NCBI GenBank assembly: GCA_907163375.1
Contig: CAJQUW010011032.1
Location: forward strand, 62,001 to 126,000
From: Prostheceraeus crozeri
Lineage: Eukaryota; Platyhelminthes; Polycladida; Euryleptidae
Reading direction: 5' to 3'
DNA length: 64,000 bases
Under the pieces are notes generated by a model that worked only from the letters and a program-made list of their open reading frames with translations, ran no database searches and was not told the origin of the DNA. Made by a program: the position numbers and the translations under genes. This document shows positions 1 to 12,590 of this stretch, piece after piece (the first letter of the stretch is position 1; each line of letters begins with the position of its first letter).

Positions 1-1078
1 CATCGACTAGCGTTTGGTCGACGCTTTTTGCTACCTAGCATTTGCATTTCCCAATTTTGATTCTTTTGGTCTTCCATCAACCGTATTTTATCGAACATGC
101 GTGTAGCAGTAAGGATTTACCTCTTCTTCCATCAATCTTGTAATAATCCTTATTATGCATCAATCAGTTCAAGCCTTTAGACTTCAAAGTTTGCAAAGTA
201 TTAGCGATTCTTACGCTATATGAGATTACAATTGTTGCCGGACTGAGTTCATATTGGATGTGAATCAAGCATTAATATTCTTATCAATAGCTTTACATGC
301 CTTCAATGCTGAGATATAATATCAAAGGGACCTTATACTTGACGGCATGCATGCTCATGCTTATTGTGTACTTTTCGAACATGTTTATTGCTTTTGCTTA
401 GAATGATGCATTACCTGCGACATGCGGGAATTTCCACAATTTGTGAATAAAAAGTCACGTCACGTCACCCGACAACTCTGTCTTAAGTGCTTAAATGCAA
501 GTAATTGCCGGTGATTCCGTCGCACCGGCATCACCAGAGTAAGGGACTCAAAAAAAGTAAATCATGATTGTGCATAGACTTCTTTAAATTACAAAAATAG
601 AACACAAAAAAAGGATCGCAAGCATTTTCTGTCATCTTGGTCTCCCGTCATTTTGAATCCCGTGTGGGATGCGTTCTGATCTTCTAGTCTGAAGATTTTA
701 CAGTCCTGCTAATGTACCATGTTCCACAGCGGCAGGTAAATCAAAGGATGTGGAGAATAAGGTCTTATGAGCATTTGGTGTCAGCTACTTCGTTGTGACA
801 ACTGGCTTCGGTTCTAGCTACATATAATTCAAATTGTGTACAGATGGGAGTCAAAAAGTGAATATTTACTGCTTTATGATCGTTTCGACGACACAATATG
901 GTTAAAATATTTCTAAAAATCCATATTGGACAGTTGTTTTTCGGAACTACAAAATGGTCATATCGATGTATGTAAATAGCAAATATTTGATTATTGATTC
1001 AGCGTCATATAATGTTGATATTTCATTTTATTTGTGGTTTTAATTTCGAATTCCGATGATGCAACGTCTTCCTTTTAG

Positions 1079-1216
1079 GTTATCATGATTATGATAATTC
1101 ATTATGAGCACGTGAAGAGTGCAATGAATTCTGGCTATTATTTTTGCTTTTGGCTTATCTTCACGTTCATTACCGTCATTCGCTTTCGGTCATCTGTTCT
1201 CACTTTCGTTACTGAC
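1079..1216 (+). CDS. ABCC (MRP-like) transporter exon, TMD0 helix 4
   Basis: Internal exon of 46 codons, phase 0 at both ends. It follows a pyrimidine-rich acceptor (cttccttttag) and ends at a strong donor (gac|GTAAGT). The translation begins VIMIMIIHYEHVKSAMNSGY, continues into a hydrophobic stretch (YFCFWLIFTFITVI) and ends RFRSSVLTFVTD. From memory of the family this lines up with human MRP1 around LLATFLIQLERRKGVQSSG and TFWLVALVCALAILRS, i.e. the loop and fourth helix of the N-terminal TMD0. It joins in phase to the exon at 3720. ABCC proteins are membrane ATP-driven exporters; only the N-terminal part lies here. No single alignment was run; the assignment rests on the pattern of four consecutive exons. 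Confidence 0.75.
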
Positions 1217-1949
1217 GTAAGTATTCGATCTATCATCTGTATTTGGACACTCCACAGTTAATAAATTCTGCAGTTAATAATTGAAGTGTTTTTCTTAACA
1301 GTAGCAGACGTGCGCATCGGCAGATTTAGAGACATTAGAAACGAATCGAATCATGTCTTGATTCACCAATCGCATCTCGAATCGAATCATAAGAAACCTA
1401 TACTGGCCTGCTTTCGTATGTTTTCATTTGCGATTTGCTTGGCCAATTATACTGTTAGCCATTACGAAAGTAGTCCTACTAAATCGCATCCATTTTTTAG
1501 AGGGCTATTGAAAGATGTAGTGACTCATTGGCGCTCATAAGAAATGCGACAGTCAAATCAATGTATTTCTTAGATGATAATAATCTATTGCGCTTTTGCG
1601 CTACTTATTTCTTATGATATGTTAACGCTAGATTATGAGTAAAGATAGTAGATGTTTTTTGCCTCGCGACGCTCCATTCGACATTTTGTGTCAAAAGAAA
1701 GGGTTTGATTGATGGACATGGTTTACTAGGCTCGGTATTACATGGCTGCGAGGACGGGCTATTTGAGCATTAACTTTTGTATAGCAACCGATGTCTTTAA
1801 CCGTTTTCAAGTTATTGGTTGGGATGTGTCAAGATAAATAAACTATTTCAGTGAGAATCGAACATCTGAAGATTGTTGCATCGTCACACTTGAATCGCAT
1901 CGAACGAGAAGAGGTCATAGTACTTTGCGTCACTTTATGCGACACATTC
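1217..1949. other. Intron sequence, no gene seen
   Basis: AT-rich intron between the first two visible ABCC exons. Short repeats of cgaatcgaatca occur near 1335-1390. I see no coding pattern; the 84-codon open frame at 1286-1540 shows no family motif. Confidence 0.5.
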
Positions 1950-3555
1950 ATTGTTGAACTTCGGCCGACCCATTGGATATTGCACTCCACAGTTTTCGCT
2001 CACATGTTGCACCATTCAACTGGTGCATGTTGAGTCCGATCCATTTCATGATTATGTTGACATGCTGAGTCCTGGGTCTTCCTCTACGCCCGTTGCCCTC
2101 CATGCTGCCTTGCAGGACAGCTTTTGTTAAATGCCATGCTCCCTCCCTGCATTGGAAATTTCTTGGTTCGTTCTCCGTTCCAACGAATAACTCCGTGTTG
2201 ATTGCAGTAGAGGGATTGTATCAGATTCATGAGGTGTGCTGGGAATCCAAAAGTGGACAAGACATCCCAGAGCTGGCCGTGGCTTACGCTGTCAAAGGCT
2301 TTAGAATAATCAATAAAAGTTGTAACCGTTCCACATGACATGTCATTCACTTTTTCAATCATGACTTGTAGGGTTACCAACATATTTGCGGTGCCTCTGC
2401 CAATTCGAAAACCTGCTTGCTCATCCGGAAGTTCCTGTTCGATCTTCATGCGCAGGCGGCCCAACAGTATTTTGAGGAGGACTTTGCTAGCATGAGATAC
2501 AAGCGGAATGGTGCGATAATTACCACACTCTTTGGGATTGCTGTGCTTGTGGAGCAATACGAGTTGTTGCTATTTCCAATCGTCTGTCCAACATTCCGCT
2601 TCCCAAATCCGCACACAAAGCTTATGAAGTCTTTTTATGACAAGGTCTCCAGCGAACTTGACGAGTTCCGCAGGCAGATTGTCACGATCTGCAGTCTTGC
2701 CCCTCTTCAGCTTCTTTACCACGTTCTGGACTTCTGTAAGCAGTGGAAGCAGGCTCCTTTTCTGCTGGAGGCGCAGTAACATGCTCTTGATGAAAAACGG
2801 GTGAATTTGAACCAAAAGCTGCTTTCCATATTCTTCCCAACGCTTTAGAACCTGATTAGGTTCGGTGAGGGTTGGACCTGTGGAGTCATTGAATACATTT
2901 TGTCTTCCAGTAGAAAAAGTGCTTTACCTTTGTGCATTCTGTCGAACTCATCGATTTCAGCGCTCTGTCGTTCTAACCAGGTTTTGTCTTTTCGCACGCT
3001 TTTCTTAATCTTCAGGTTCAGATTTTTAATCGAAACGCTATTTGAAAGACAACGAGCTTCTCTGCTTTCCTGAATGAACTTGAGTGTCTCGTCTCCGCAG
3101 TATCTGCCTGCATCAGCGCTGCAAAGCGGCTATTCGTTTCTTTTACATATTGATCACAAATTTCCGAATCGTTCAATTTGTTTAAGTTAAATCAGAATGG
3201 CTCACTACTTCTTTTCACAGTGAACGCCTTCAATTGAACCTTTGAAAAGACCAATTTGTGATCGGCATCACAGTCTGCACTTGGTTTAGTTCTGGTATCA
3301 AGCACATTGCTGCGCCATTCCTTGTTTATCATTATATAATCGATTTGATTCCGGGTGCTTTGGTTTGGAGATGTCCAAGTCGACCCTTGTGGTGGTTAAA
3401 CTGCGTATACAAAAATACAAAGATTGTCTGCAGTGGAGAAATCCGCTAACCGTTGACCTTTTCCGTTTCGAATTCCCAGACCGAAACGACCAATTCCAGC
3501 AGAAGGGTCTGCTCTTTCACCAACTCGCGCATTGAAGTCGCCCATCAGAGGTCAT
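1950..3555 (-). pseudogene. Broken non-LTR retrotransposon (LINE), endonuclease + RT
   Basis: Read on the minus strand. The 5' part (about 3550-3180) encodes the end of an AP-like endonuclease: GDFNARVGERADPSAGIGRF and, after a frame change, NQIDYIMINKEWRSN. The RT part follows at 2815-2084 with KLKRGKTADRDNLPAELVKF, NYRTIPLVSHASKVLLKI, QAGFRIGRGT and motif A FIDYSKAFDSVSH. After MQGG the sequence jumps to the typical C-terminal tail GSMEGNGRRGRPRTQ, so the RT motif C region (F/YADD) and thumb are deleted. Several frameshifts make it dead. It lies in an ABCC intron in the opposite orientation. The 5' end is truncated at about 3555; the 3' limit near 1950 is approximate. Confidence 0.8.
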
Positions 3556-3719
3556 AGATAAAAGGAAAAATGCTTTTTTTATCGAATCGATTGTGAAAGC
3601 TACATATGTATCTGTTTATAGTATCTTGTTCTATCAAATGATGTCCAAGCAATATAACTATCAAGATTAGCTGCATGTATTTCATATGTTTAAATCAATA
3701 CCTGATTTTTTAATTTTAG

Positions 3720-3845
3720 TTTCCCATGGATTTTCACCGGTTCATCCCGATCGCGATTCATCTGCCTCTCGTCGTTATTCAGTTAGTGATGTCATGCATA
3801 ACAATACCTCGTAGAAGTGTACATGATTTTGTTTACTCTGACGAA
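3720..3845 (+). CDS. ABCC (MRP-like) transporter exon, TMD0 helix 5
   Basis: Exon of 42 codons, phase 0/0, between the acceptor ttttttaattttag and the donor gaa|GTAAGT. It reads FPMDFHRFIPIAIHLPLVVI, then QLVMSCITIPRRSVHDFVYSDE. The hydrophobic run followed by IQLVMSC matches MRP1 FYVYFSLLLIQLVLSCF, the fifth TMD0 helix. It joins in phase to the exon ending at 1216 upstream and to the exon starting at 7415 downstream (…YSDE|KRCPEND). Confidence comes from the continuity of reading frame across three introns as much as from this exon alone. Confidence 0.8.
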
Positions 3846-5660
3846 GTAAGTTCGGGTTTTGTTTTCATTAAGTAAGTTCTTTGAATAAATGAACCATTGA
3901 TTTCATGAACAATTCATTAGCACTTTGGTCTATTATACTTTTGCTAGACGTTTGTTGATTTATTAGAAACAGTCACTGTTTCGCAATTTTGCACCTGATA
4001 AAGAAAGAGGGAATCCCATAGGTCAGACTCAGAACGTGTGTTTTCGAAGTGCTGAAATGCCCAGCATATGTATTTTCAGTTATATCTATTTGCTGGCTTA
4101 GAGCAAAATCTGCATTCCAAATCAAAGACCAATTAAAGTTGAAAATGGATTTGAAAGATCAATTGCAAAATACTTTTTGGCAAGCATTTCCCCACATATA
4201 GCCATGTACCAGGTTACTTTTTTTGCATTTACAGGGATAGCACCTTGATATTCTTTTGTCCCCGATATGAGTGATGGAAGTGATCACCGTTGCTTTTTTC
4301 CACTACGTTTTACTGATTGATTGCAGTTGTACATAGTTTCATCCTGTGCCAGGACGATGTAGAGCCTGCACGTTCTACCATACTCCTCCATCTCTCTCTG
4401 TGGGATATTAACGACGGTGGGTCCTCATATTGGATTTTGAGTTTGTAGGATCTTTCATCATCATGTCCTTCCATCTTGTATGTGGACGCCTAGTGGTCCT
4501 CTCCAGCCAGGGTCGAAGGTAAATACCACTTTTGTCGAATGGGAATCTGGAAGTCGGGTCAGATGACCAAACTGTGCTTTTGAGCCAACAGCCGAATAAT
4601 GGGAGGTTTTACTGTACAGAGAGGTATTTCATTCCTCGTAATAGGATCAGACAAACATTTATTTTTAATCATACTCTGCGCTATTGATTCAAAGCCCTCA
4701 ATTCGTAGAGCTACTGATTGTGAGCAACGAGCATCATCATAATCGTTGAAAGAAGACGCACTCATCAGCTTTCGTCACTGATCGCAGGCATAATGGCAGA
4801 GGCAGATACTTGCACTATGCTGACTATTAATTTTGATCAGCGCGATCTCACTCTGAAGATACTATACAGAAGTAAAAATGGCATTAAGCTTGTAATTCTG
4901 TCTGTAACATCATCAGAAAAATTCGAAGATAGCGGATCGATAGAAAAGTTTCAGTGACTCTTTTCAGCATTTACCTTTAAACATAACAAAATTTTGCACT
5001 TATGATATATATGGTCAGTTGTTTCAAAACCATGATTGAGTTCTGGTTTATGCAAGCGAATTTCCTATTTTTCCTATTCCTAATTCCTATTCCTTTTATT
5101 CCTAATTTCCTATTCCGTTTGGTGCTGATTCGTCCTTGATCGAAATTACTCTTTATGAAATTTCGGTTTTTGACTCGGTTTTAAGCGCAGCAGCAGCACC
5201 TTACCAGTACCTCACTACCAGAAAAGATGACTTCGCTTTATGCTGGCTCAAAACGGACGTCTGAAATATTCTGTACAATCCGAAGTTGTGTGAAGGTTAT
5301 TTATATTATATCTTTCTTCATCTGCTAGTCTAAACGAAGAAGCAAAGCGGTAAGTAAGGTGCCTATATTTTAAAAAATAACGAGACATTGCGTTTTTTCA
5401 TCTCAAGAATCCATGAATACCGCTTTTCAATAAAAATCGTGCTAAAAGTCAGTTAATATACTGTATTATAGTACTACTTTTGCATACTACTGTTAGAAAG
5501 AAATTTTTTAAATTACTTAGGATCTGGACATGCTGTTTTGCTTGACCGCATTAAATCTACTGAACAACTACCGATAGATTTCCTGTCTTCACAGAATCGT
5601 GTTCGACTATGTTTAATGTGTGCATTTATCAATTCAATATGTGATTATCAACTCGCATTC
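3846..5660. other. Intron sequence, mostly unassigned
   Basis: AT-rich intron. A TTCCTA-rich low-complexity patch lies at about 5058-5117. Nothing else supports a gene except the possible LINE scrap listed at 4400-4530. Confidence 0.5.
4400..4530 (-). pseudogene. Possible LINE C-terminal scrap
   Basis: The minus strand reads ERTTRRPHTRWKDMMMKDP near 4515-4450, which resembles the basic R-R-P-x-TRW-x-D tail at the C-terminus of many LINE reverse transcriptases. It is very short and no RT motif is next to it. It could be chance. Confidence 0.3.
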
Positions 5661-5669
5661 CTTTTGAAC

Positions 5670-5840
5670 CGTCGAGCGTGGCCTAATGAAGAAAGTGCGA
5701 GCTCGTCTCCACCGCGGACTTCGGTTCGATTCCTAGGTCGGGCGAGTGCGGTCGGGGAATCAAGGGTGTTGTTGTCTTGTATAGACTTAATAGTTGTCAT
5801 TCTCTTTAGATTTGTGATTATCGAACAAGAAATTCAGTAA
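5670..5840 (+). repeat. tRNA-derived SINE, copy 1
   Basis: A pol III type-2 promoter-like head: A-box-like tggcctaatga at 5679 and a perfect B box ggttcgattcc at 5723-5733, about 35 bp apart. The same head recurs at 30652, so it is a dispersed repeat rather than a single tRNA gene. The tail is AT-rich; its end near 5840 is a guess. It lies in an ABCC intron. Confidence 0.6.
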
Positions 5841-5849
5841 AAACGTCCT

Positions 5850-7414
5850 ACTGATTTCTTTGCTGTCAATTGCTCACGTATTATATTGCAGCTGCAGCTA
5901 AAATGTTATTGTTCTCCTATCTGTTTCGACTGCTTGTTGCTTGGCATCGATGTGTACAAGTAGGTGCGTTATTCTCGGGGACATCTTCACGCTGCCCTTA
6001 CGTAATACTGAACATAGACGAGAGTAATGCGAATCTTCCGGCTTTCATGTCGATTGCAATGAAGTTCGAAGTGATCTAAACAAAAATGTGCATGAAGGGA
6101 AACACGCTAAATGACTGATCAACATACACATTTCACGAATAATACTTATATTTACTGACCATTACTACGGGCCATGATTGAAGTGCCGGCATAATCGAAA
6201 TATATTCTAGAGCAGTTTGTCCATTAATTCTCTCATGAAAAGCAAAAGGAAGGTAAATCTATGCTACTTAAAAAATGGCAAGTCTTATTAAAGGTCGCCG
6301 TTGAAAAGTGTATGAAATCTTTTATTCTAGCAAGAAAGCACTCCTTGCAAGAATTTCTCGATCAATCATTCATAATCATCTGGTGGGAAAACTGAGACTT
6401 AAGGGAGATTAAACGATCTAATGATAATAGATCGATTGATATTATTAAATAAATTAAATATTGAATGGGATCTTAATTTGCTGTTGAATATTTTCGCTGT
6501 TGAAATCCAAGTTAATTTGGGGAATGCTGTTCTGCGGTTTGCTCTGCGCCCAGTTGATATGTTCTTCAGAAAATTACGTCCCGATGTAGTGTATGATAGG
6601 CATATGTGAAGGTACTCGTACATGAATAAGACCTCTTTTAAAACTGCTGGAAACCTGCTGGAAGTGTATCCGTACTTCAAGCACCACAACTCTCCAGAAA
6701 AGTCTGACTTCAGTGCCCTCCAAGTTCCAGCATGGGTGAGTAGTGACGTTAAAACTTCCCTTGTTCGGAAATATATGGTCGAAATCTACCCGAAAATTCC
6801 GATAGAGGAGAATTTATATTTTTCCTGTTTGATCGCATATAATCAGGTGGTAATATAATGTCCTAACCGAACTTTCTTTACCTGATGAAATTTAGAGGTA
6901 GCCTTTTGATATACCGTAGATATCAAGCGCTACTGCATTCCGTTGAGATATCATTTTAATACTGGACATATATAATTTCATTATAATATAATTATAATAT
7001 ATTTGGATACAGGTAGATCAGAAATGCAAATTCGGTCGATGTAAGAAATAGTCTGGATATTTTATTGAAATCAGACTGATGAGACTAATTCTGCCACCTG
7101 CACAAACTGTGCGCAGAAGAAATGCCTTCATATTTTCATGCTCTGTTTAGTGCAATGACAGTCTGCTAAGTGTGTCTATTTTGTATCTGTTTCGTCAGAA
7201 CAACCATTAATGTGCCTGTAACTTTCACCCCTACGATTCCCATTTGGGGTTTGTTTGTTTCAAATATGCGATTATTTACTTAGTTTAAATCGCGATGGTG
7301 TAATAGACGGGAATCGCCCGGTAATTTTAAGCCCAGCACTGCCCTGACCGCCCTTCACCATGCTCTTAACAAATAAATTACCGCAAGCTAATATTCTTCA
7401 AATTTTCGTTTCAG
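5850..7414. other. Intron sequence, no gene seen
   Basis: AT-rich intron. Overlapping open frames on both strands at 6399-6858 show no recognisable domain, and neither strand looks more gene-like. The acceptor tract for the next exon (cttcaaattttcgtttcag) is at its right end. Confidence 0.5.
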
Positions 7415-7476
7415 AAGCGATGTCCAGAAAATGATTCGGCATTTCTTTCTCGGATATTATTTTGGTGGTTCAACAA
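7415..7476 (+). CDS. ABCC (MRP-like) transporter exon, start of L0 linker
   Basis: A 62-nt exon after acceptor tcgtttcag, ending at donor caa|GTAAGA. It reads KRCPENDSAFLSRILFWWFN plus two bases of a lysine codon. The next exon (31212) supplies the third base, giving FWWFNKLVLVGYRRPL. This matches the ABCC signature of MRP1 [23 protein letters not shown], the amphipathic start of the first core transmembrane domain. The exact phase match (20 codons + 2 nt, then 1 nt) across a 23.7-kb intron is strong evidence. A DNA transposon begins only 12 bp downstream of the donor. Confidence 0.85.
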
Positions 7477-7488
7477 GTAAGATCTGTT

Positions 7489-10400
7489 CACGGTGGGGCT
7501 GAACCAACTTTAAATCAACTTTTAGTGCCCATCAATCAAATTGATAGAATATTGATCCGTGTTATCACAGAACATAGAAAATCGAAAAATAAAGAAAATC
7601 GTTGCCGGAGATCGATAGATAAGCGTAATCGACATTCATCGATAATTGATCAATTGATTGAATTTTACAAATTTTCATTTTTAAGTGCCCAAACTCTATT
7701 GACATGTTTTTGACTATAATTCATGATTCTTTATTAGGATATTATAACTTATAATGAAAGTTTTCGCCTGAAAAATCGAGGAAATCGATTAAATCAATAA
7801 ATCCCTTATGATTGTTTGGTCGATATTTATCATTACGGACTGTAGGTATACGTTTTACCAGGTTTTACTGTAAAAGATTGTTTTGGTCATATTTCCTCAT
7901 AACAATGATTTTACGTCATTCATTTGATTAATCCATTCATTATCTTTTATTTGGTTTCGATTTGTACTCAACTATAGTTTTGATTATATTAAGATTTACA
8001 AGCAGTTTCTATGGAATTAGATATGATTAATCAAGAATAATTCATACAGTGCAAGTATTGATTTTAGTCTATAAACTTGATTTAAATGTTATATCGAGTA
8101 GGTTTCATGTTAAGTTAAGATATTTTGATAGATTTTTATAGATGAATATTTAATTTAGCAATGAAATTCAGTATCGTCCGCAGGAATTTAAATTTATGTG
8201 GGCATGCATGTATCATTAGGTTGTTAGATATTTTGTATTATATGTTAAATCATTCTCGTTGTTACATTATGGAAACAAACTATGGTATTTAAAAAAGGTT
8301 AAAAGTATTATTCAAATAAGAAGTATAGTTTCAAAATATTCTCTCCTTAAGATTAAGAACAATGATTTTCCATAAAAAATCATTTTTTGAAACCTTGAAT
8401 TATATGTTTTTAAACGTGTTTGCTTGCATACTCTGTAACAGCATGCAACAGTTGCTCGCCAAAACGAGGATTCAACGAACTGACTTTGTAATTGCTCCAT
8501 GACGATAACTCGAAGTCTGCGTGAACAGCTTCCGAAGCTTGCTCGGACCACTTACCAAGTCCTGAATTTTGGTTGCGGCAGAAATCATAAACATGATGTA
8601 TAATGACATGTATTTTTGGCGTTATGTTCTGATTTTCCAATCTGAGAAATGCTTCACTGAATACTTCAATTCGTTGACTTGTGTCACTATCCATGCGATT
8701 TCCATAACATGCTTTCACGACAGCTCTGAAAGTTTCAAATGCAACTATGTAATTTGCATGAGGACAGTTCAAATCTTTGAGCACATCAGTATTCTCTAAC
8801 AGTGTCATACATGCATTTCCACTGAAAATTCCACCTTGGCGTTCTTGTAGTTGAACATTACTGCGACGCGCCCATTCATCTGTTCCATGTTTCCACAATC
8901 CCTGAAGTCCCTTGTACATCAGAGTAACAGGGCCGATGAGGTGGAGTTAAGGTGGTGGAAATACATCAAGGACACGGATTTCTGGATCCAACGGGCGGAT
9001 GTACGACATTACCATGATTCTTTGCTGCGGTTTTGTTACTACCTGATCTGTACCAGCTCCAAAAGAGTTCCTTTAGGCTGCCAAATGTTCTTGAAGTACC
9101 TCGCAAGTTCTTTCTCAAATTTTCTTTTGATACATCGCACCACGCACATGGGTGTTTTGATCCATGACTCATGAGTCCAAGTAGGATATTGATTATCTTC
9201 AAATCACCGGCGACAGTCCACTTCGGACAAATGAAACAGGAATTCATGTCGAGTTTGTGCCAAATCAATTTGCAGTTCACGTAGTTTTCGGGAACATTGT
9301 GCACTATAGCTATTATAAAAAGTTTTTTGACGCTTGTATCTTTTCGCGATTTTGCTGCCACTCCATCAGAATATGTTGATCTTGTAGCCTCTGTCAATTG
9401 TGGTTTGGTCATCATGTAAGGTGAGACAAAATTTCAGAAAGTTGGCTCCACCATCTATTCCTATTTTTACATGGTCATATGACTTGCCTCGAAGATTTTC
9501 TACCTTCAAAATAAGGCTTGAAACATCATTGCAATATATTAGTGGTTTGATTTCCCAATCACATTCACTGTTCATATTTTCTTTCATCATGAATCGCAAG
9601 TCTTCCTGCACAAAGAATTCCTCCATCTTGTGATTTTTCTCATAAAGACATTCTCTCAGATGAGGTGTAATTGCTTTTCTACTTTTAGTCGCAGTCCTGA
9701 TATGGGTTGCCAACTTGAGAGTTTCATTTGTACTCAAATTCAAATCAACTTGAATTGAACTCATATCGTCTGACGAGAGAAGAAATGATGCTTGATTTGT
9801 AGGCGGGGATCTTAGGATACTCATTGGTCTCCCTGCAGTTCTTGATAATGTAACATGCTCATCATTCAATTGTTCATCCTGTTGCTTCTCTTTAATTATG
9901 TTGGTAGCTATTTTTTCTTTAGATCTTGGTGAACCATTTTCAGCCATTTTCTGCAAATTTAGTAATCGTGAACTCTTGTTGCAATGATGTGAGAGACCTC
10001 GACCAATCTCTGAGAAACAAATTCCACAAAGGCGAAGTATGGTCTCATCATTGATTCTCTGATTGTCGATAGTTTTGCTTCGAGGATTATTAGTCATAGC
10101 TGATGCACGACGAGCACCACTAAGTCCTGCAGGAACTGACTGGGCAATCTTGCAAATGTGGCAGAGACAATGAGAAGACGACGCTGCAGCACGAGTTGAG
10201 ACCTGGTATAGTTGTGAATGGTCAGCGATGGGTATTTCTTTTCTTGTCCTAATATTTGGATTTTCGAAATCATTCAGAGTGCGTACACAAGTAGGGCATA
10301 ACACATTCGGTAGTCTATCGTCGTTGGGCTCCAGTCCTTCAATCACATAGTTTTGTATTTTATTCCACAATATTGGAGTAGCAGCTCGAAAAGTGTTATT

Positions 10401-11350
10401 GTCTTTCTTCGCTTTTGCAAAACATAGAAGGCAAACTCGCTTGCGACATTGTTCGTGTGTTGGTGGCATTATTCGTTCGGTAAGAAATGAATGGACGAAG
10501 CAGTTAATATAATGTTATCACCACTTATACAATGTTTCATTAATCACTACCACAGACGATTGATATCACTATACTGTGTGTCTTCCGTGAGCGTCAATCG
10601 CGCGCTCTGAAACCAAGTTCATAATTAATTAATCGATCAGTACTGCATGCATTGTCACACTCAACAATGAAGCAACAAGCTCGCCAATTATATGTTTGGC
10701 GTATCAAACCTTTGCAGGAGGATATCTATGGTTAAATGTCTGTCATAACACAGATCAACAGTGAAGTATTTCAGAAAATCAATGGACAGGCTGATGAGTG
10801 CTTTGAGGTTTTATTGTCATCAGCTAAATGCGAAAAGTGAAAATGACACAACGATATCATGTATCTTAGATGAACTCGTACACATTTTACTGAATGCTTA
10901 AAGCTAGGTGATTAATAGATTAATTAAATGAATAACGTAAAATCATTGGTATGACGAAACATGTGAACAGAAAGCCGTTACAGTAAAACGTACAATATTA
11001 CTGTAATGATAAATAACGACCAAACAATCATAAGGGATTTATTGATTTAATCGATTTCCTCGATTTTTCAGGCGAAAACTTTCATTATAAGTTATAATAT
11101 CCTAATAAAGAATCATGAATTATAGTCAAAAACATGTCAATAGAGTTTGGGCACTTAAAAATGAAAATTTGTAAAATTCAATCAATTGATCAATTATCGA
11201 TGAATGTCGATTACGCTTATCTATCGATCTCCGGCAACGATTTTCTTTATTTTTCGATTTTTTATGTTCTATGATAATACGGATCAATATTTTATCAATT
11301 TGATTGATGGGCACTAAAAGTTGATTTAAAGTTGGTTCAGCCCCAGCGTG
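7489..11350 (-). mobile_element. DNA transposon with ~350-bp terminal inverted repeats
   Basis: The ends are CACGGTGGGGCTGAACC (left) and, reversed, CACGCTGGGGCTGAACC (right), flanked by the 4-bp direct repeat tgtt (7485-7488 and 11351-11354). The inverted repeats stay almost identical for about 350 bp (7489-7842 and about 10998-11350), then drift for another ~100 bp. A decayed transposase lies between them on the minus strand. CAC termini and a 4-bp target duplication fit the Chapaev branch of the CMC superfamily; that assignment is inference. The small number of TIR mismatches suggests a fairly recent insertion. Confidence 0.85.
8410..10469 (-). pseudogene. Transposase of the long-TIR transposon, broken
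   Basis: The N-terminus (from MPPTHEQCRKRVCLLCF) has two cysteine clusters, CLLC…CPTC and CHIC…CGIC…HHC, likely zinc-binding. The core begins at VKIGIDGGANFLKFCLTL, an RNase H-fold-like first strand with a candidate catalytic Asp, followed by VKKLFIIAIVHNVPENYVN, DLKIINILLGLMSHGSKHPC and CAWC. The C-terminal part has PKIHVIIHHVYDFC and LGKWSEQASEAVHADFELSS with a candidate catalytic Glu. Proteins of this layout are common in invertebrate genomes. The frame shifts near 9400 and near 8950, and a stop (TAA) replaces the Glu codon of a PPELHL-like motif near 8940, so this copy is inactive. I cannot place the superfamily with certainty. Confidence 0.7.
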
Positions 11351-12590
11351 TGTTGTGAATAAAATCATAAAATATGAATTGTGACAAATTTTCCAATTTC
11401 CATTGTACCCGAAGTCTTTAGTCTTGCAATTGTAATTCTGTCAGTATCTTGTTTAGTGAACTTTGTGAAACGATATGTCGTGTGCATACAAAACAGATCT
11501 CACAGAAGTCGTCTGGGACTGCATTTTAGCAAATAATTGGCGTGCAACATTATAGCGAAAGAGTTAACTGGATGTACAGGAACATTATTTGAAATAATCT
11601 TTCGCCGGTGAAATAATAGTCTGTCGGTATGAGTACTTTCTTTTTAAGTTGGAGTATTTTAGGCCATGGTTATCAGTGTTTTGAAAGTAAGGATTATACG
11701 CAACCGTCAAATGCTGGTAGAAAATCTATCTTATATGCATGTAGATTGCATGTCTTGGGATAATTGAAAATGTAAATCACCCTCGAAGTAGAGGTATTAA
11801 AACTTTCGCTCGTTGGACTCCATATCAGTTTCAAAATTGGTGGAAAAAATTTCGTCTGATTAGGGTGTGTTCGTCAACAAATTTGAGTTAAGCTCGTCAA
11901 CGATGAAAGTGTCTTCGTTTCTATATTGCTGCGTGTGTCAGATGATAATCCGTATTATCTTAAATAAAAACGCTAGATTTATAAAAACACTAAATCTATG
12001 AATTCCTAGTTGAATCATTACAATGTCGCATTAAATTGTCTTTACAATCAACGCAAGCATATCTAAATCTATTTTTCACATATGTCATGATGCCAGTTGG
12101 CTATCCGAGTTCTAGATTATTTTCCCTTCTTCGATCATAAGAGTATCTAAGTGGGACAGATTACCAGGCATGTTCTTTTGGTCTTAGCAATGGTAAATTA
12201 AATTAAAACACGACACGGTAAAAAATTCGAAGGATCCAGGAGATGGAAGATATCAATGTTAAACTACCCTAGCGGAGATAAATAATTAGGTAACTTAAAA
12301 GTCAAAAGCGAATGAATGTAAATTAATACTAATAACATGGAGTAAGCCACGCCAGCATAGAGTAGGAAACGAAATATATTTAACGACTAATCCCGTCCAA
12401 CTTTTGAAGGGAAGGGAATTAAAACTTAATCAATTTTTTTTATAATCAAAGAAATAAAATGAGAGCTCGTCGTGGACATGACGAGAAGCTAACTGAAAAT
12501 CGTAAATGGTGAAAATCAAGAAACTTAATAAACCAAAGTAAGATTGCTATGTACGGAGTCATCAGGAAGTAAGCAAGTGGCTGCATAAAG
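11351..12590. other. Intron sequence, no gene seen
   Basis: AT-rich sequence with no open frame of note and no recognised repeat on either strand. Confidence 0.45.

Noticed and set aside
45-112. Possible first ABCC exon (acceptor ctacctag, donor gca|GTAAGG, HLHFPILILLVFHQPYF)
   Set aside because: Hydrophobic but not alignable to TMD0 by eye; the end phase would be 1, which does not fit the phase-0 start at 1079 without another exon.
5670-5745. A true tRNA gene
   Set aside because: B box is perfect but the arms do not close into a cloverleaf and the head recurs at 30652; a SINE fits better.
6399-6858. Overlapping open frames of 62-96 codons on both strands
   Set aside because: No domain, no clear splice pair that extends the ABCC frame; treated as chance.
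10789-10845. CTGATGAG followed by GCGAAA on the + strand, hammerhead-like
   Set aside because: The two core pieces are too far apart and no stem I or stem III pairs in the right place.
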